From: Clostridium sp. chh4-2
GTDB taxonomy: Bacteria > Bacillota > Clostridia > Lachnospirales > Lachnospiraceae
Assembly (NCBI RefSeq): GCF_002899675.1
Contig: NZ_PKUU01000007.1
Location: 62,001-126,000 of the forward strand
DNA length: 64,000 nucleotides
Reading direction: 5' to 3'
The translations under genes were made by a program, and so were the position numbers. Below, piece after piece: positions 9,374 through 16,992 of the stretch. The first letter of the stretch is position 1; each line of letters begins with the position of its first letter. The notes under the pieces were generated by a model, which saw nothing but the letters and a program-made list of their open reading frames with translations, was not told the origin of the DNA and did no database searches.

Positions 9374-10221
9374 TATTCAGACCTCCTTCGCAGCAGTGAA
9401 AATGATAAGTTTATGATGAGTATGAACACGAACAGCACAACTGCAGTAGCGATCAGCGCTTCTCTGTGAAGATCGGTGGCATATCCCATTTCCAGCACGA
9501 TATTGGCTGTCATGGTTCTGACACCGGAGAAAAGCCCCTTCGGCATTCTGGCCTGATTTCCGGCCACCATGATCACCGCCATAGTTTCACCAATGGCCCG
9601 GCCCACTCCCAGGATAACGCCAGCCATAATTCCCGATTTAGCGGCGGGAAGCGTGGCAAAAAATACGCTCCTTTCATGGCTGGCTCCCAGCGCCAAAGCG
9701 CCTTCATAATAGGAAGCGGGAACCGCATTGATGGCAGATTCCGCCACTCCGATAATAGTTGGAAGAATCATGATGCCCAGCAGCACGGATGCGGTAGCCA
9801 TATTCTTACCGCTGCCGCCAAACAATTCCGACATAACCGGAACAATCACCACCATGCCGAAGAATCCGTAAACAACCGACGGGATTCCTGCCAACAGGTC
9901 AATGGCCGGCTTAATAACCTGATACAGACGTTTGGGACAGAATTTGGAGAGATAGATGGCGGTTAAAATCCCTATGGGAACTCCCACCACAATTGCTCCT
10001 GCAGTTACATAGATGCTTCCTAATATCATAGGAAGAATTCCATATATATCATTTCCCGGTTTCCACTTCTCTCCCAGAAGGAAATCCAGGACACCTATTT
10101 TTCCAATCGCCGGAACACCATTGGCAAACAGAAAAATACAGATCATGACAACCGCCAGGATGGAGACACAGGCGGAAATTAAAAATACCAGTTCCATCCC
10201 CTTTTCTTTCACTTTTCTCAT
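9373..10221 (-). CDS. pstC: phosphate ABC transporter permease PstC
   Basis: The 282-residue partner permease of PstA. It shows six transmembrane helices, the sequence DLLAGIPSVVYGFFGM and the coupling loop EGALALGASHERSVFFATLP. The ATG has AAGGAG seven bases upstream. A 180-base gap with two strong stem-loops separates it from pstS, which probably lowers its expression relative to the binding protein. Confidence 0.96.
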   Translation of the reverse strand: MRKVKEKGMELVFLISACVSILAVVMICIFLFANGVPAIGKIGVLDFLLGEKWKPGNDIYGILPMILGSIYVTAGAIVVGVPIGILTAIYLSKFCPKRLYQVIKPAIDLLAGIPSVVYGFFGMVVIVPVMSELFGGSGKNMATASVLLGIMILPTIIGVAESAINAVPASYYEGALALGASHERSVFFATLPAAKSGIMAGVILGVGRAIGETMAVIMVAGNQARMPKGLFSGVRTMTANIVLEMGYATDLHREALIATAVVLFVFILIINLSFSLLRRRSE

Positions 10222-10278
10222 TCAATTGCTCCTTCATATTTCCTGCTTGGTAAACGCAAGGTAAATGCTGTGTTTCCA

Positions 10279-10389
10279 TTCACGGTTTGCCCCAAGCCCG
10301 TCCTTATATAAGGAATAACTCAGGATGGGCTTGGGGCAGGCCGTGAATTTTAACAAGACAGGCGATTCTGTGGGGAAAACCGCCTGTCT
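10279..10389 (-). other. tandem stem-loops between pstS and pstC
   Basis: Two hairpins lie in the intercistronic space. The larger pairs 10279-10304 with 10322-10347 (26-base arms, three mismatched or wobble positions). The smaller pairs AGACAGGCG (10356-10364) with CGCCTGTCT (10381-10389). In the minus-strand transcript the smaller comes first, 13 bases after the pstS stop. Neither is followed by a good U-tract. They look like partial terminators or 3'-end stabilisers that give excess PstS over the membrane components, as is usual for binding-protein-dependent importers. Confidence 0.7.
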
Positions 10390-10401
10390 CTGATTGACTT
10401 A

Positions 10402-11376
10402 TTACTGAAGGTCTTCCCAGTCGGTAACTTCGCCTGTGAAGATTGTCTTTACATTGCCGCTTGTCAGTTCGTCTACAGGACTGTCGTTGTTTACGATAAC
10501 TGCGATGCCATCCATTGCGATAACCTTTGCAGTTAAACCAGCGCCTGTTTCACTGTCTTTCAGCTCTCTGGAAGCCATACCGATGTCACAAACGCCTTCA
10601 ATAGCTGATGTCATACCTGTTGTGGAATCGCTCTGCTGAACTTCGATTATCGCATCCGGATTCAAGGCCGTATAAGCTTCTTTCAGTTTTTCCATAACAG
10701 GAGTTACAGAAGAAGATCCTGCCACAACAATTTTTCCAGATACATTACCTGCTGTGTAAGCGCCTTCATTGCCCTGGCTGATATAGCCGTTGTCTTCCAC
10801 AACTTTCTGTCCTTCTTCGCTCATTATGAATTTAATGAAATCCTGAGCTGCTTCGCTGACGCCTTCTTTGGTCGCGATGTTAAACGGACGGGCGATTTTA
10901 TAAGCGCCGGATTTGATATTGTCCACAGTTGCTTCCGAACCGTCGATTTTCACTGCTTTTACCGTATCATTTAAGGAACCTAATGAAATGTATCCGATGG
11001 CTTCCTTATTTCCTGAAATTGTTGTCATCATAACGGAAGTGCTATTTGTGATTTCCGCATCCTCAGTGGTATTATCCACCTTTTCTCCGGCATCATTCTT
11101 CTCTTCAATTCCGAATAATTCAATAAATGCTCCTCTTGTACCGGATCCGTCTTCACGTGATACCACGGTGATCGGTCCCTCTGCCATAGCTGTTTTTTCT
11201 TCTGCTGTTGTAGTTTCCGCTTCGCTTGTCCCAGCCGTTGTTCCTTCTGTCGCTGCTGCCGCAGTTGTTGCCGCTGTAGCTGCAGCTGTGGTTTCAGGGG
11301 CTTTGCTTCCTCCGCATCCGGTTAAACTTGCTGCTGCCATACCTAATGCCAGAATTATTGCTAATGATTTTTTCAT
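10402..11376 (-). CDS. pstS: phosphate-binding lipoprotein, circularly permuted
   Basis: The 324-residue lipoprotein has a lipobox (SLTGC, Cys21) followed by a Thr/Ala/Glu-rich linker to about residue 65. The binding fold is in reversed order compared with classical PstS. The half with VSREDGSGTRGAF, normally in the middle to C-terminal part, comes first (about 67-200). The half with VAGSSSVTPVMEKLKEAY, SDSTTGMTSAIEG and DIGMASREL, normally N-terminal, comes last (about 215-324) and ends at FTGEVTDWEDLQ. All phosphate-contacting motifs are present, so it should be functional. It heads the pst operon, has GGAGAGG before the ATG, and is preceded by Pho-box-like repeats. Confidence 0.92.
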   Translation of the reverse strand: MKKSLAIILALGMAAASLTGCGGSKAPETTAAATAATTAAAATEGTTAGTSEAETTTAEEKTAMAEGPITVVSREDGSGTRGAFIELFGIEEKNDAGEKVDNTTEDAEITNSTSVMMTTISGNKEAIGYISLGSLNDTVKAVKIDGSEATVDNIKSGAYKIARPFNIATKEGVSEAAQDFIKFIMSEEGQKVVEDNGYISQGNEGAYTAGNVSGKIVVAGSSSVTPVMEKLKEAYTALNPDAIIEVQQSDSTTGMTSAIEGVCDIGMASRELKDSETGAGLTAKVIAMDGIAVIVNNDSPVDELTSGNVKTIFTGEVTDWEDLQ

Positions 11377-11446
11377 AATTTCCTCTCCTTTTGAACTCTG
11401 AGTTCATCGTTAAATTTTATATCTCTTTGTCGATTACAGTTCGTAT

Positions 11447-11499
11447 TGTAAAGTTCCAATGTAAAATCCAAAAGAAGTGTTTTGTTAAATCCATGTAAA
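11447..11499 (-). promoter_or_regulatory. Pho-box-like hexamer repeats upstream of pstS
   Basis: On the minus strand four hexamers of the TT(T/A)ACA type occur in the same orientation: TTTACA (11499-11494), TTAACA (11488-11483), TTTACA (11465-11460) and TTTACA (11452-11447). The first pair is spaced 11 bases start to start and the last pair 13. This matches the direct-repeat logic of Gram-positive PhoP boxes. They lie 71-123 bases upstream of the pstS start, with an AT-rich TATAAAATT downstream as a possible -10 region. Confidence 0.65.
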
Positions 11500-11514
11500 A
11501 TATCATGCTTTACA

Positions 11515-11564
11515 AAACGCAAAATACCTGGGCAAGCAGAATTTTTCATCCGCTGCCCAGGTAT
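11515..11564 (-). terminator. intrinsic terminator after trxA
   Basis: An 11-bp perfect stem, ATACCTGGGCA (11524-11534) with TGCCCAGGTAT (11554-11564), is followed on the minus strand by TTTTGCGTTTTG. It closes the redox operon about 60 bases beyond the trxA stop and insulates it from the pstS promoter. Confidence 0.85.
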
Positions 11565-11625
11565 CGTCTTTGTAAAATCTTCGTTATTTAATTGGAAACA
11601 ATTGACCGGGTAAAATCACTTTTCT

Positions 11626-11937
11626 TTACTTATGAATGAATTCGAGCACTTTTCCTTTGGACTGTACCCCTACTAATTTATCAACCGCTTCTCCATTTTT
11701 AAAGAGAACCAGACTGGGTACTGTCATGATTCTGTATTTCTCCGCCAGTTCGGCCTGCTCGTCAATATCCAGTTCACCGATCTTTACATCCGTCACTTCG
11801 TTGGATAAAGCTTCCACTACAGGATGAAGCATCTTGCAGGGACCGCACCATGTTGCAAAAAAGTCAACCATAACCGGTGTTTCAGAATTCAATACTTCGC
11901 TCTCAAAATTTTCCTTTGTTATCTTTAAAATTGCCAT
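11626..11937 (-). CDS. trxA: thioredoxin
   Basis: The 103-residue protein has the classical thioredoxin fold with the redox site WCGPC (Cys31 and Cys34) in FFATWCGPCKML and the cis-proline segment TVPSLVLFKNG. It reduces protein disulfides in the cytoplasm. It is the last gene of an operon that also encodes a disulfide oxidoreductase and a CcdA-TlpA fusion, so it could feed electrons to the membrane CcdA domain. A GGAG site lies nine bases before the ATG. Confidence 0.95.
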   Translation of the reverse strand: MAILKITKENFESEVLNSETPVMVDFFATWCGPCKMLHPVVEALSNEVTDVKIGELDIDEQAELAEKYRIMTVPSLVLFKNGEAVDKLVGVQSKGKVLEFIHK

Positions 11938-11940
11938 CTT

Positions 11941-12378
11941 TTATTTCTCCTTTTTTCTTTTATTTTTATCCATAAATATTATTTTATCCAAATCTTCAAT
12001 CGTAACATGAGTTAACCGTTCTCTGCACATCTGATCCAGATCACCATACAGATTATCCAGCACGCCTGCCATACCTGACGCCACCATACAATCCTTATTG
12101 GGATCGCCGCTTTTCCAGGATGCGGAAACAAATTCTGTCTCCAATGCGTCCGCTACCATGCAAAGGGTGATATCCGCAGCATTCTTATCAAACAGATATC
12201 CGCCTTCCAATCCCTCTTTCGTGGCAAGAAGACCGGCTTTTTTAAGCTTGGCCATGATTTTGCGCACTCGGGCCGGGTTGGTACAGATATTATCCGCCAG
12301 CTGTTCGCTGGATACGGTTTCCGCCTTATGATTTAAAAATACTAATGCATGAACTGCTACGCCAAACTCACTTGTCAT
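11941..12378 (-). CDS. Rrf2-family transcriptional regulator
   Basis: The 145-residue Rrf2-type protein has an N-terminal winged helix: VAVHALVFL, then SEQLADNICTNPARVRKIMAKLKKAGLL and the wing GLEGGYLF. The start at 12378 (MTSEFGVAV) has GGAGAG eight bases upstream; an in-frame ATG at 12411 would overlap the preceding gene and adds residues atypical of the family. Cysteines are present (Cys in TLCMVAD, KDCMVAS and QMCRE) but not in the compact IscR Fe-S spacing, so the ligand is unknown. Its place between a VanW gene and trxA suggests that it regulates this redox operon, perhaps at the dyad near 16775-16797. Confidence 0.85.
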   Translation of the reverse strand: MTSEFGVAVHALVFLNHKAETVSSEQLADNICTNPARVRKIMAKLKKAGLLATKEGLEGGYLFDKNAADITLCMVADALETEFVSASWKSGDPNKDCMVASGMAGVLDNLYGDLDQMCRERLTHVTIEDLDKIIFMDKNKRKKEK

Positions 12379-12407
12379 CTCATTCTCTCTCCGATTTCTG
12401 ATTCTAT

Positions 12408-13997
12408 TCACTCGGCCTGGGGAACTGCTGTTTCTGCAGGAATCTGCTCCTCTGGTCTGTCTGTTGGTTCACTGGTTGGTTCATTTACCGTGTCACCGGC
12501 CGGTTCTTCCGCCGGTTCGGCATCTGGTGCTTCGCCTGTTCCGATATCCGCAGCTGCCGGTTCGGACGGCTGGGTTTCCGCTTGGGAATCCCGGGTATTA
12601 TCCGTGAGTGTATTTCTCTGGATGGTGGACGGCTTTCCTTTATATCTGCTGGAATGGATATAATCCTCTTCCAACACCTTGCCGTCTTTGCTCACAACCC
12701 GGTAGGTTTTCCATACAGCTCCTGTCTGTGCCTTTACAACCTCCTGCTCTGTTCCAAACGGCAGGTTAGGATTTTCCACAAATTCGGGAGCCGGCGGATT
12801 TACATCCTGGGTCTTTTCTGACCGCATAGTTATTTTAACACCTTCCTCCAGGAGGGGCAATCCCACAATTGATATTTTCAACTGATTATCCTGGAAAGAA
12901 GCCCGTATGGCAACGCTTGTATTCTCCGTATTCCTGAATTTCAGGTCCGGGCCGCTGTAGCCGTCAAAGCTGACCATGGCGTCCTGTCCCGGCGGGATAT
13001 AGCTTGGAGTAAAACTGTGATGGTTGCGCTCGGTTGTCTCGAATCCGGACGTCACCACCGCATTGTACAACGTGGTCGATACCTGACACACACCGCCTCC
13101 CGGCTCTTTAATCAGGATTCCATTTTTATAAGCGCCGGCCGGACGGTATCCCTTTTCCGTGGTCCGGTTGCCTGTAGCGTTGTTAAAGCTGAACTCTTCT
13201 CCGGGCTGCAATACCAAGCCGTCAATCGCCTGGACAGCCAGCCGGATGTTTTCATTTCTGTTGGCATTATTGGTAGTCTTCGTGGTAAATGTGCCGATTA
13301 CCTGATACTGTTCCTTAGCCTGAGCCTGTGTCCGCTCCGGCCGGATAACGGTAAATCCGGCCTGAATCCGGGCGGTAAAATCCTTAGACTTTACCGCAGC
13401 CATAAAATCTTCTGCCAGCCGTTCCTGATCCAGTTCACGCCCTTCCTGCTCTTTTGTATAGACAAATTTACGGGCTTCCTTATCGTAAGACTCCAATTGG
13501 GAGCTAACCGGCTTTTTATTCCATTTCTGAGCCAGTTCTCCGGCCTTTTCCTTAATCTTTGCCTCCAGTTTGTTATCATCGATTCGATAAGAACCTTCTT
13601 TCAGGTCATTTGTGGAGTAAACCTGTTCTAAAATATCTGCAAGCTCCGGTTCCAGCCAGTTTTCCACCGAAAGCTCTTCCTCCCCATTCACAATCTTCAT
13701 GCTCCAGGGATAATATTCTCTCAGCTTCTTCTGTGCCTCTTCCTTTGTGAGACCGGTGATCTCCACCTGCTCTACAGTAATCTCCGGAGCATTCACCGCT
13801 TTCAGACGTTCCTCATCCGGTCGGATGTGGGGGCTTACTTCCGCTTTCGCTGTCTGGATATCTCCCGTATTCTTAAACACTGTCCTCTCCAAAATCCCTA
13901 TGGACACTGCCATAACAGCCGTAACGATCACAACCGACAAAAATACTTTCGAACCATCCCTGCGTCTTCTCCTTCGTTTTCTGTATCCGCTGCTCAT
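12408..13997 (-). CDS. VanW-family cell-envelope protein with G5-like domain
   Basis: The 529-residue protein has a very basic N-terminus, one transmembrane helix (about 17-35), a putative peptidoglycan-binding region (about 70-220), the VanW domain (about 240-400, with LQPGEEFSFNNATG, EPGGGVCQVSTTLYNA and ERNHHSF) and a G5-like segment (about 400-460). The last 70 residues are low-complexity and rich in Pro, Glu and Thr. The GGGVCQ(V/I)(A/S)TTLYN block is the VanW signature; its biochemical role is not established. The gene starts one base after the CcdA-TlpA gene. A paralogue lies at 36204-37706. Confidence 0.88.
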   Translation of the reverse strand: MSSGYRKRRRRRRDGSKVFLSVVIVTAVMAVSIGILERTVFKNTGDIQTAKAEVSPHIRPDEERLKAVNAPEITVEQVEITGLTKEEAQKKLREYYPWSMKIVNGEEELSVENWLEPELADILEQVYSTNDLKEGSYRIDDNKLEAKIKEKAGELAQKWNKKPVSSQLESYDKEARKFVYTKEQEGRELDQERLAEDFMAAVKSKDFTARIQAGFTVIRPERTQAQAKEQYQVIGTFTTKTTNNANRNENIRLAVQAIDGLVLQPGEEFSFNNATGNRTTEKGYRPAGAYKNGILIKEPGGGVCQVSTTLYNAVVTSGFETTERNHHSFTPSYIPPGQDAMVSFDGYSGPDLKFRNTENTSVAIRASFQDNQLKISIVGLPLLEEGVKITMRSEKTQDVNPPAPEFVENPNLPFGTEQEVVKAQTGAVWKTYRVVSKDGKVLEEDYIHSSRYKGKPSTIQRNTLTDNTRDSQAETQPSEPAAADIGTGEAPDAEPAEEPAGDTVNEPTSEPTDRPEEQIPAETAVPQAE

Positions 13998-13998
13998 T

Positions 13999-15348
13999 CT
14001 ATCTGCGCTTTCCTTCCATCGTCTGCTGTATAATGCTCTTCATGGTGTCTTCATTCAGCTGCCCCGACGCATATCCGAATACATTGCCTTCTTTATCAAT
14101 CATAAATGTGGTCGGCAATGAATAAACGCCGTAAGCTGCAAACTGTTCTCCTGTGGTGTCCATTAAAACCGGATAGGTATAGCCGTTATCCTCTAAGAAC
14201 TGCTTAATTCCATCTTCCGATTTCTCTCTTCCCTGATTCGGTCCCGCCACTCCCAGCACGATCAGAGCGTCGTCGCCTTCTGTGCTGTAAGTTTCATAGA
14301 TCTTTTGAATATCCGGCATCTCCGCCCGGCATGGCGGACACCAGGTTGCCCAGAAATTAAGAAATACTGTTTTTCCTTTGTAATCGGACAGCGTATGGGT
14401 ATTGCCATACTGATCCGTCAGCGTAAAATCAATTGCCGGCAATGTCTCCGGCTCTGCGGTTGTGGTTTCCTCGATCTCTGCCTGAGATTCTGCTTCCGTC
14501 TCCGCTGTTCCCGCCGTGCTTTCTGCCGCGGTTTCTTCGCTGGATTCTTCTGTCGTATTTTCAACCACAGCTGTCGGTTCCGGCGTCTTCTGTCCGCCGC
14601 TGTTCTGGCTCTGTGTCGTATATTCAGATAAATAACCGGTTACCGCATTCATTTTTCCGGTAAACATCAAGAGTCCCATGATAATCATCAGAATTCCGCC
14701 GATCTTTACCGTGTATTTTACAAACTGCCCATGCTTTTTAAAGAAATCCAGCAGGGTTGTTGTAAACAATCCAACGATGAGAAACGGCAGGATAAATCCT
14801 AATGTATACACGCCGATCAACGCATACCCGGTTGCCTTCGTCGCCGCAGAAGCTGCCATTATAAGCACTGTCGCCAAAGCCGGTCCCACACATGGAGTCC
14901 ACGCAAAGCTGAACGTAAAGCCCATAATCAATGCGGTAACTGGCGACATCGCCATCTTATCCAGCCGGAACGGAAGCCTGTGCTCTCTTCCAAGGACGGT
15001 TGATGTGCCCAGGAATCCCAGTTGGTAAAGGCCGAATAAAATCACGATGATGCCGCCGATTTTAGCGAATAACAGCTGTCCCCGGTTGAAGAAATGTCCC
15101 AGTGCAGAGACGCCAAAACCCAGCAGGAAAAATGCAAAGCTGACACCGACTACGAAGAAAATGGTATTAACCATAACCTTGCTGCGTTTATAGTAGATTC
15201 TGCCGTCCTCGCCCACGCTTCTCGTTCCGCCTGATAAATAGCCGATATACAATGGTAACAGCGGCAACACACACGGTGAGAAAAAACTCACCAGTCCCTG
15301 TAAAAATACGGTAAGCGCCGGAACACTTACATCTAATGAAAATCCCAC
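13999..15348 (-). CDS. CcdA membrane reductase fused to a TlpA/ResA thioredoxin domain
   Basis: This 449-residue fusion joins an N-terminal CcdA/DsbD-beta membrane domain (six helices in about 5-240, with paired cysteines in SPCVLP, Cys26, and TPCVGP, Cys153) to a C-terminal secreted thioredoxin-like domain (about 305-449, WCPPC with Cys337 and Cys340). A Glu/Thr/Ala-rich linker at about 255-300 connects them. CcdA proteins carry electrons from cytoplasmic thioredoxin across the membrane, and the TlpA-like domain would spend them reducing extracytoplasmic disulfides. The start is GTG with GGAGG eight bases upstream. It follows the flavin oxidoreductase by 18 bases. Confidence 0.93.
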   Translation of the reverse strand: MGFSLDVSVPALTVFLQGLVSFFSPCVLPLLPLYIGYLSGGTRSVGEDGRIYYKRSKVMVNTIFFVVGVSFAFFLLGFGVSALGHFFNRGQLLFAKIGGIIVILFGLYQLGFLGTSTVLGREHRLPFRLDKMAMSPVTALIMGFTFSFAWTPCVGPALATVLIMAASAATKATGYALIGVYTLGFILPFLIVGLFTTTLLDFFKKHGQFVKYTVKIGGILMIIMGLLMFTGKMNAVTGYLSEYTTQSQNSGGQKTPEPTAVVENTTEESSEETAAESTAGTAETEAESQAEIEETTTAEPETLPAIDFTLTDQYGNTHTLSDYKGKTVFLNFWATWCPPCRAEMPDIQKIYETYSTEGDDALIVLGVAGPNQGREKSEDGIKQFLEDNGYTYPVLMDTTGEQFAAYGVYSLPTTFMIDKEGNVFGYASGQLNEDTMKSIIQQTMEGKRR

Positions 15349-15366
15349 TCAATCGTCCTCCTTTAT

Positions 15367-16740
15367 TTATACTGTCAATAATACGTTGAATACTTCGCTC
15401 ATGGTTGGATGGGTGTAAATCGTGTCTCTAAGAACTGTATAAGGGATCTTGGCATCCATAGCCATCTTTGCCAGATTAATCATCTCATGTGATTCGGCAC
15501 AGAACAGATGCATACCCAGGATCTGATTTGTTTTGGCATCGATAACCGCTTTTAACAAACCGTCTGTCTGTTCCATAACCTTTGCCTTTGGAATTGCAGA
15601 TGCCAAAAGTCTGGCAACTTTCACTTCATAACCTGCTTCCTTCGCATCCTTTTCCGTCATTCCCACTCTCGAAAACGGCGGATCGATAAATGTGCTGTAT
15701 GGAACCGCGCCCCGCTTATCCACGGTATAGCTGCCGTCTCCCAACACTTTGGAACGGACAATCCTATAATCATCCAGGGAAATATAAGTAAACTGAAGTC
15801 CTCCAACCACATCTCCCATGGCGTAAATGTCAGGTGTTGAGGTCATCCGGTGCTCGTCGGTTATGATACCGCCTCTTTCATTCGTCTTAACGCCAGCCGC
15901 TTCCAGATTTAATTCGTCTGTAGCCGGACGCCTTCCTGTTGCAGCCAGTACTGCATCTGCCATAAATATCTGCTGTCCATCCTTGCCTGTAACAAGAACC
16001 TTCGCCTGGCCTGCTTCCTGTTCCACGGCTTCAATCTTAACGCCTGTGACAATCTGAATGCCCTGTTTTGTCAGCTGCTCTCTCACCGCATCCGCCATTT
16101 CCTCATCTTCTCTTGCCAGGAAACGGTCGCTGTCCTGAAGAATCGTCACCTCAGAACCAAACTGTCTGTATATGGAAGAAAACTCAATTCCAATATATCC
16201 GCCGCCGATGATTACCAGATGCTTTGGAAGTTCTTTCAGCTGTAACATCGTTTCGCTGACATATACATAAGGATTATCCTTCAGCCCTTTGATCGGCGGA
16301 ACTACAGGCACTGCGCCGGTATTGATGAAAAACTGCCCCGCTTCCACGGTAAATACTTCACTTCCGTTATCCACCTCGATCTCATGAGGGGATAAGAATC
16401 TGGCTTTTCCATCTATTACTGTAATATTCTCATTTTCAGCCAGGTTATTATAATTGGCTTTATTTAATTTAGCGATCAGGCTGTCTTTCTGGATCATCAC
16501 GTCTTTGTAGGCTGCAGCTTTTTCTTCAAAGCTGCGGCATGAAGAAGCCAGCTTCTGTGCGCTGTGCACCAGATACTTGGTGGGGAGGCAGGCCACATTG
16601 ATACAGGTTCCTCCATACATCTTAGGTGATTTTTCCACCATTGCAACCGTTTTACCGGCCGCTGCTAAAGCGGAAGATAGGGTCTTTCCGCCTTTTCCAA
16701 AACCAATGATAACCGCATCGTATTGTCTCCTTTGCTCCAT
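15367..16740 (-). CDS. class I pyridine nucleotide-disulfide oxidoreductase
   Basis: The 457-residue flavoprotein belongs to the glutathione reductase/MerA/RclA family. The FAD-binding motif is IIGFGKGGKT, the redox-active pair is Cys46 and Cys51 in GGTCINVACLPTK, the NAD(P)H motif is IIGGGYIGIEFSS, a second FAD motif is IYAMGDVVGG, and the C-terminal active-site His444-Glu449 pair is in THPTMSE. The start at 16740 has GGAGGG seven bases upstream; an upstream in-frame ATG at 16809 lies inside the promoter. It lacks the MerA N-terminal domain and a lipoamide-complex context, so a role in disulfide or oxidant defence (RclA-like) is more likely than dihydrolipoamide dehydrogenase. Confidence 0.9.
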   Translation of the reverse strand: MEQRRQYDAVIIGFGKGGKTLSSALAAAGKTVAMVEKSPKMYGGTCINVACLPTKYLVHSAQKLASSCRSFEEKAAAYKDVMIQKDSLIAKLNKANYNNLAENENITVIDGKARFLSPHEIEVDNGSEVFTVEAGQFFINTGAVPVVPPIKGLKDNPYVYVSETMLQLKELPKHLVIIGGGYIGIEFSSIYRQFGSEVTILQDSDRFLAREDEEMADAVREQLTKQGIQIVTGVKIEAVEQEAGQAKVLVTGKDGQQIFMADAVLAATGRRPATDELNLEAAGVKTNERGGIITDEHRMTSTPDIYAMGDVVGGLQFTYISLDDYRIVRSKVLGDGSYTVDKRGAVPYSTFIDPPFSRVGMTEKDAKEAGYEVKVARLLASAIPKAKVMEQTDGLLKAVIDAKTNQILGMHLFCAESHEMINLAKMAMDAKIPYTVLRDTIYTHPTMSEVFNVLLTV

Positions 16741-16754
16741 TCTATTTCCCTCCG

Positions 16755-16809
16755 TAACTGTATTTTTATTTGTTACTGTAACTTTACAATATACAGTTAG
16801 TTTTGTCAA
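16755..16809 (-). promoter_or_regulatory. promoter with overlapping dyad operator for the redox operon
   Basis: On the minus strand TTGACA (16809-16804), 17 bases, then TAAAGT (16786-16781) forms a sigma-A-type promoter. A dyad ACTGTA-N11-TACAGT (16775-16797), extended to TAACTGTA on one arm and TTACAGTAAC on the other, covers the -10 element and part of the spacer. A further copy of TAACTGTA (16755-16762, read on the plus strand) lies between the promoter and the start codon. The arrangement is typical of repression by a dimeric regulator, possibly the Rrf2 protein of this operon. Confidence 0.7.
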
Positions 16810-16823
16810 GGGGTTTTTTGAAT

Positions 16824-16924
16824 TTTTTTACATCAAGGGTGAAGGCATTTTCGGAAAAGCCTTGAGGCTTTAAGTTAAAGGGTGAAGGCTTTTCCGAAAA
16901 TGCCTTCACCCTTGATGTAAAAAA
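16824..16924. terminator. very long perfect inverted repeat, probable two-way terminator
   Basis: A 40-base left arm (16824-16863) is an exact reverse complement of 16885-16924, with a 21-base loop. The outer ends are T-rich on one side and A-rich on the other, so either strand gives a hairpin followed by a run of U. Each arm contains a smaller near-palindrome around GAAGGC...GCCTTC. It sits 69 bases beyond the stop of the minus-strand dehydrogenase gene and just upstream of the redox operon promoter. The arms are much longer than needed for termination. Confidence 0.8.
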
Positions 16925-16992
16925 CAGCCGGAATGACCGTTCCCATCCGAACGGAATCACATCATCCCAACTGTTTTCACCATACGATTCTA

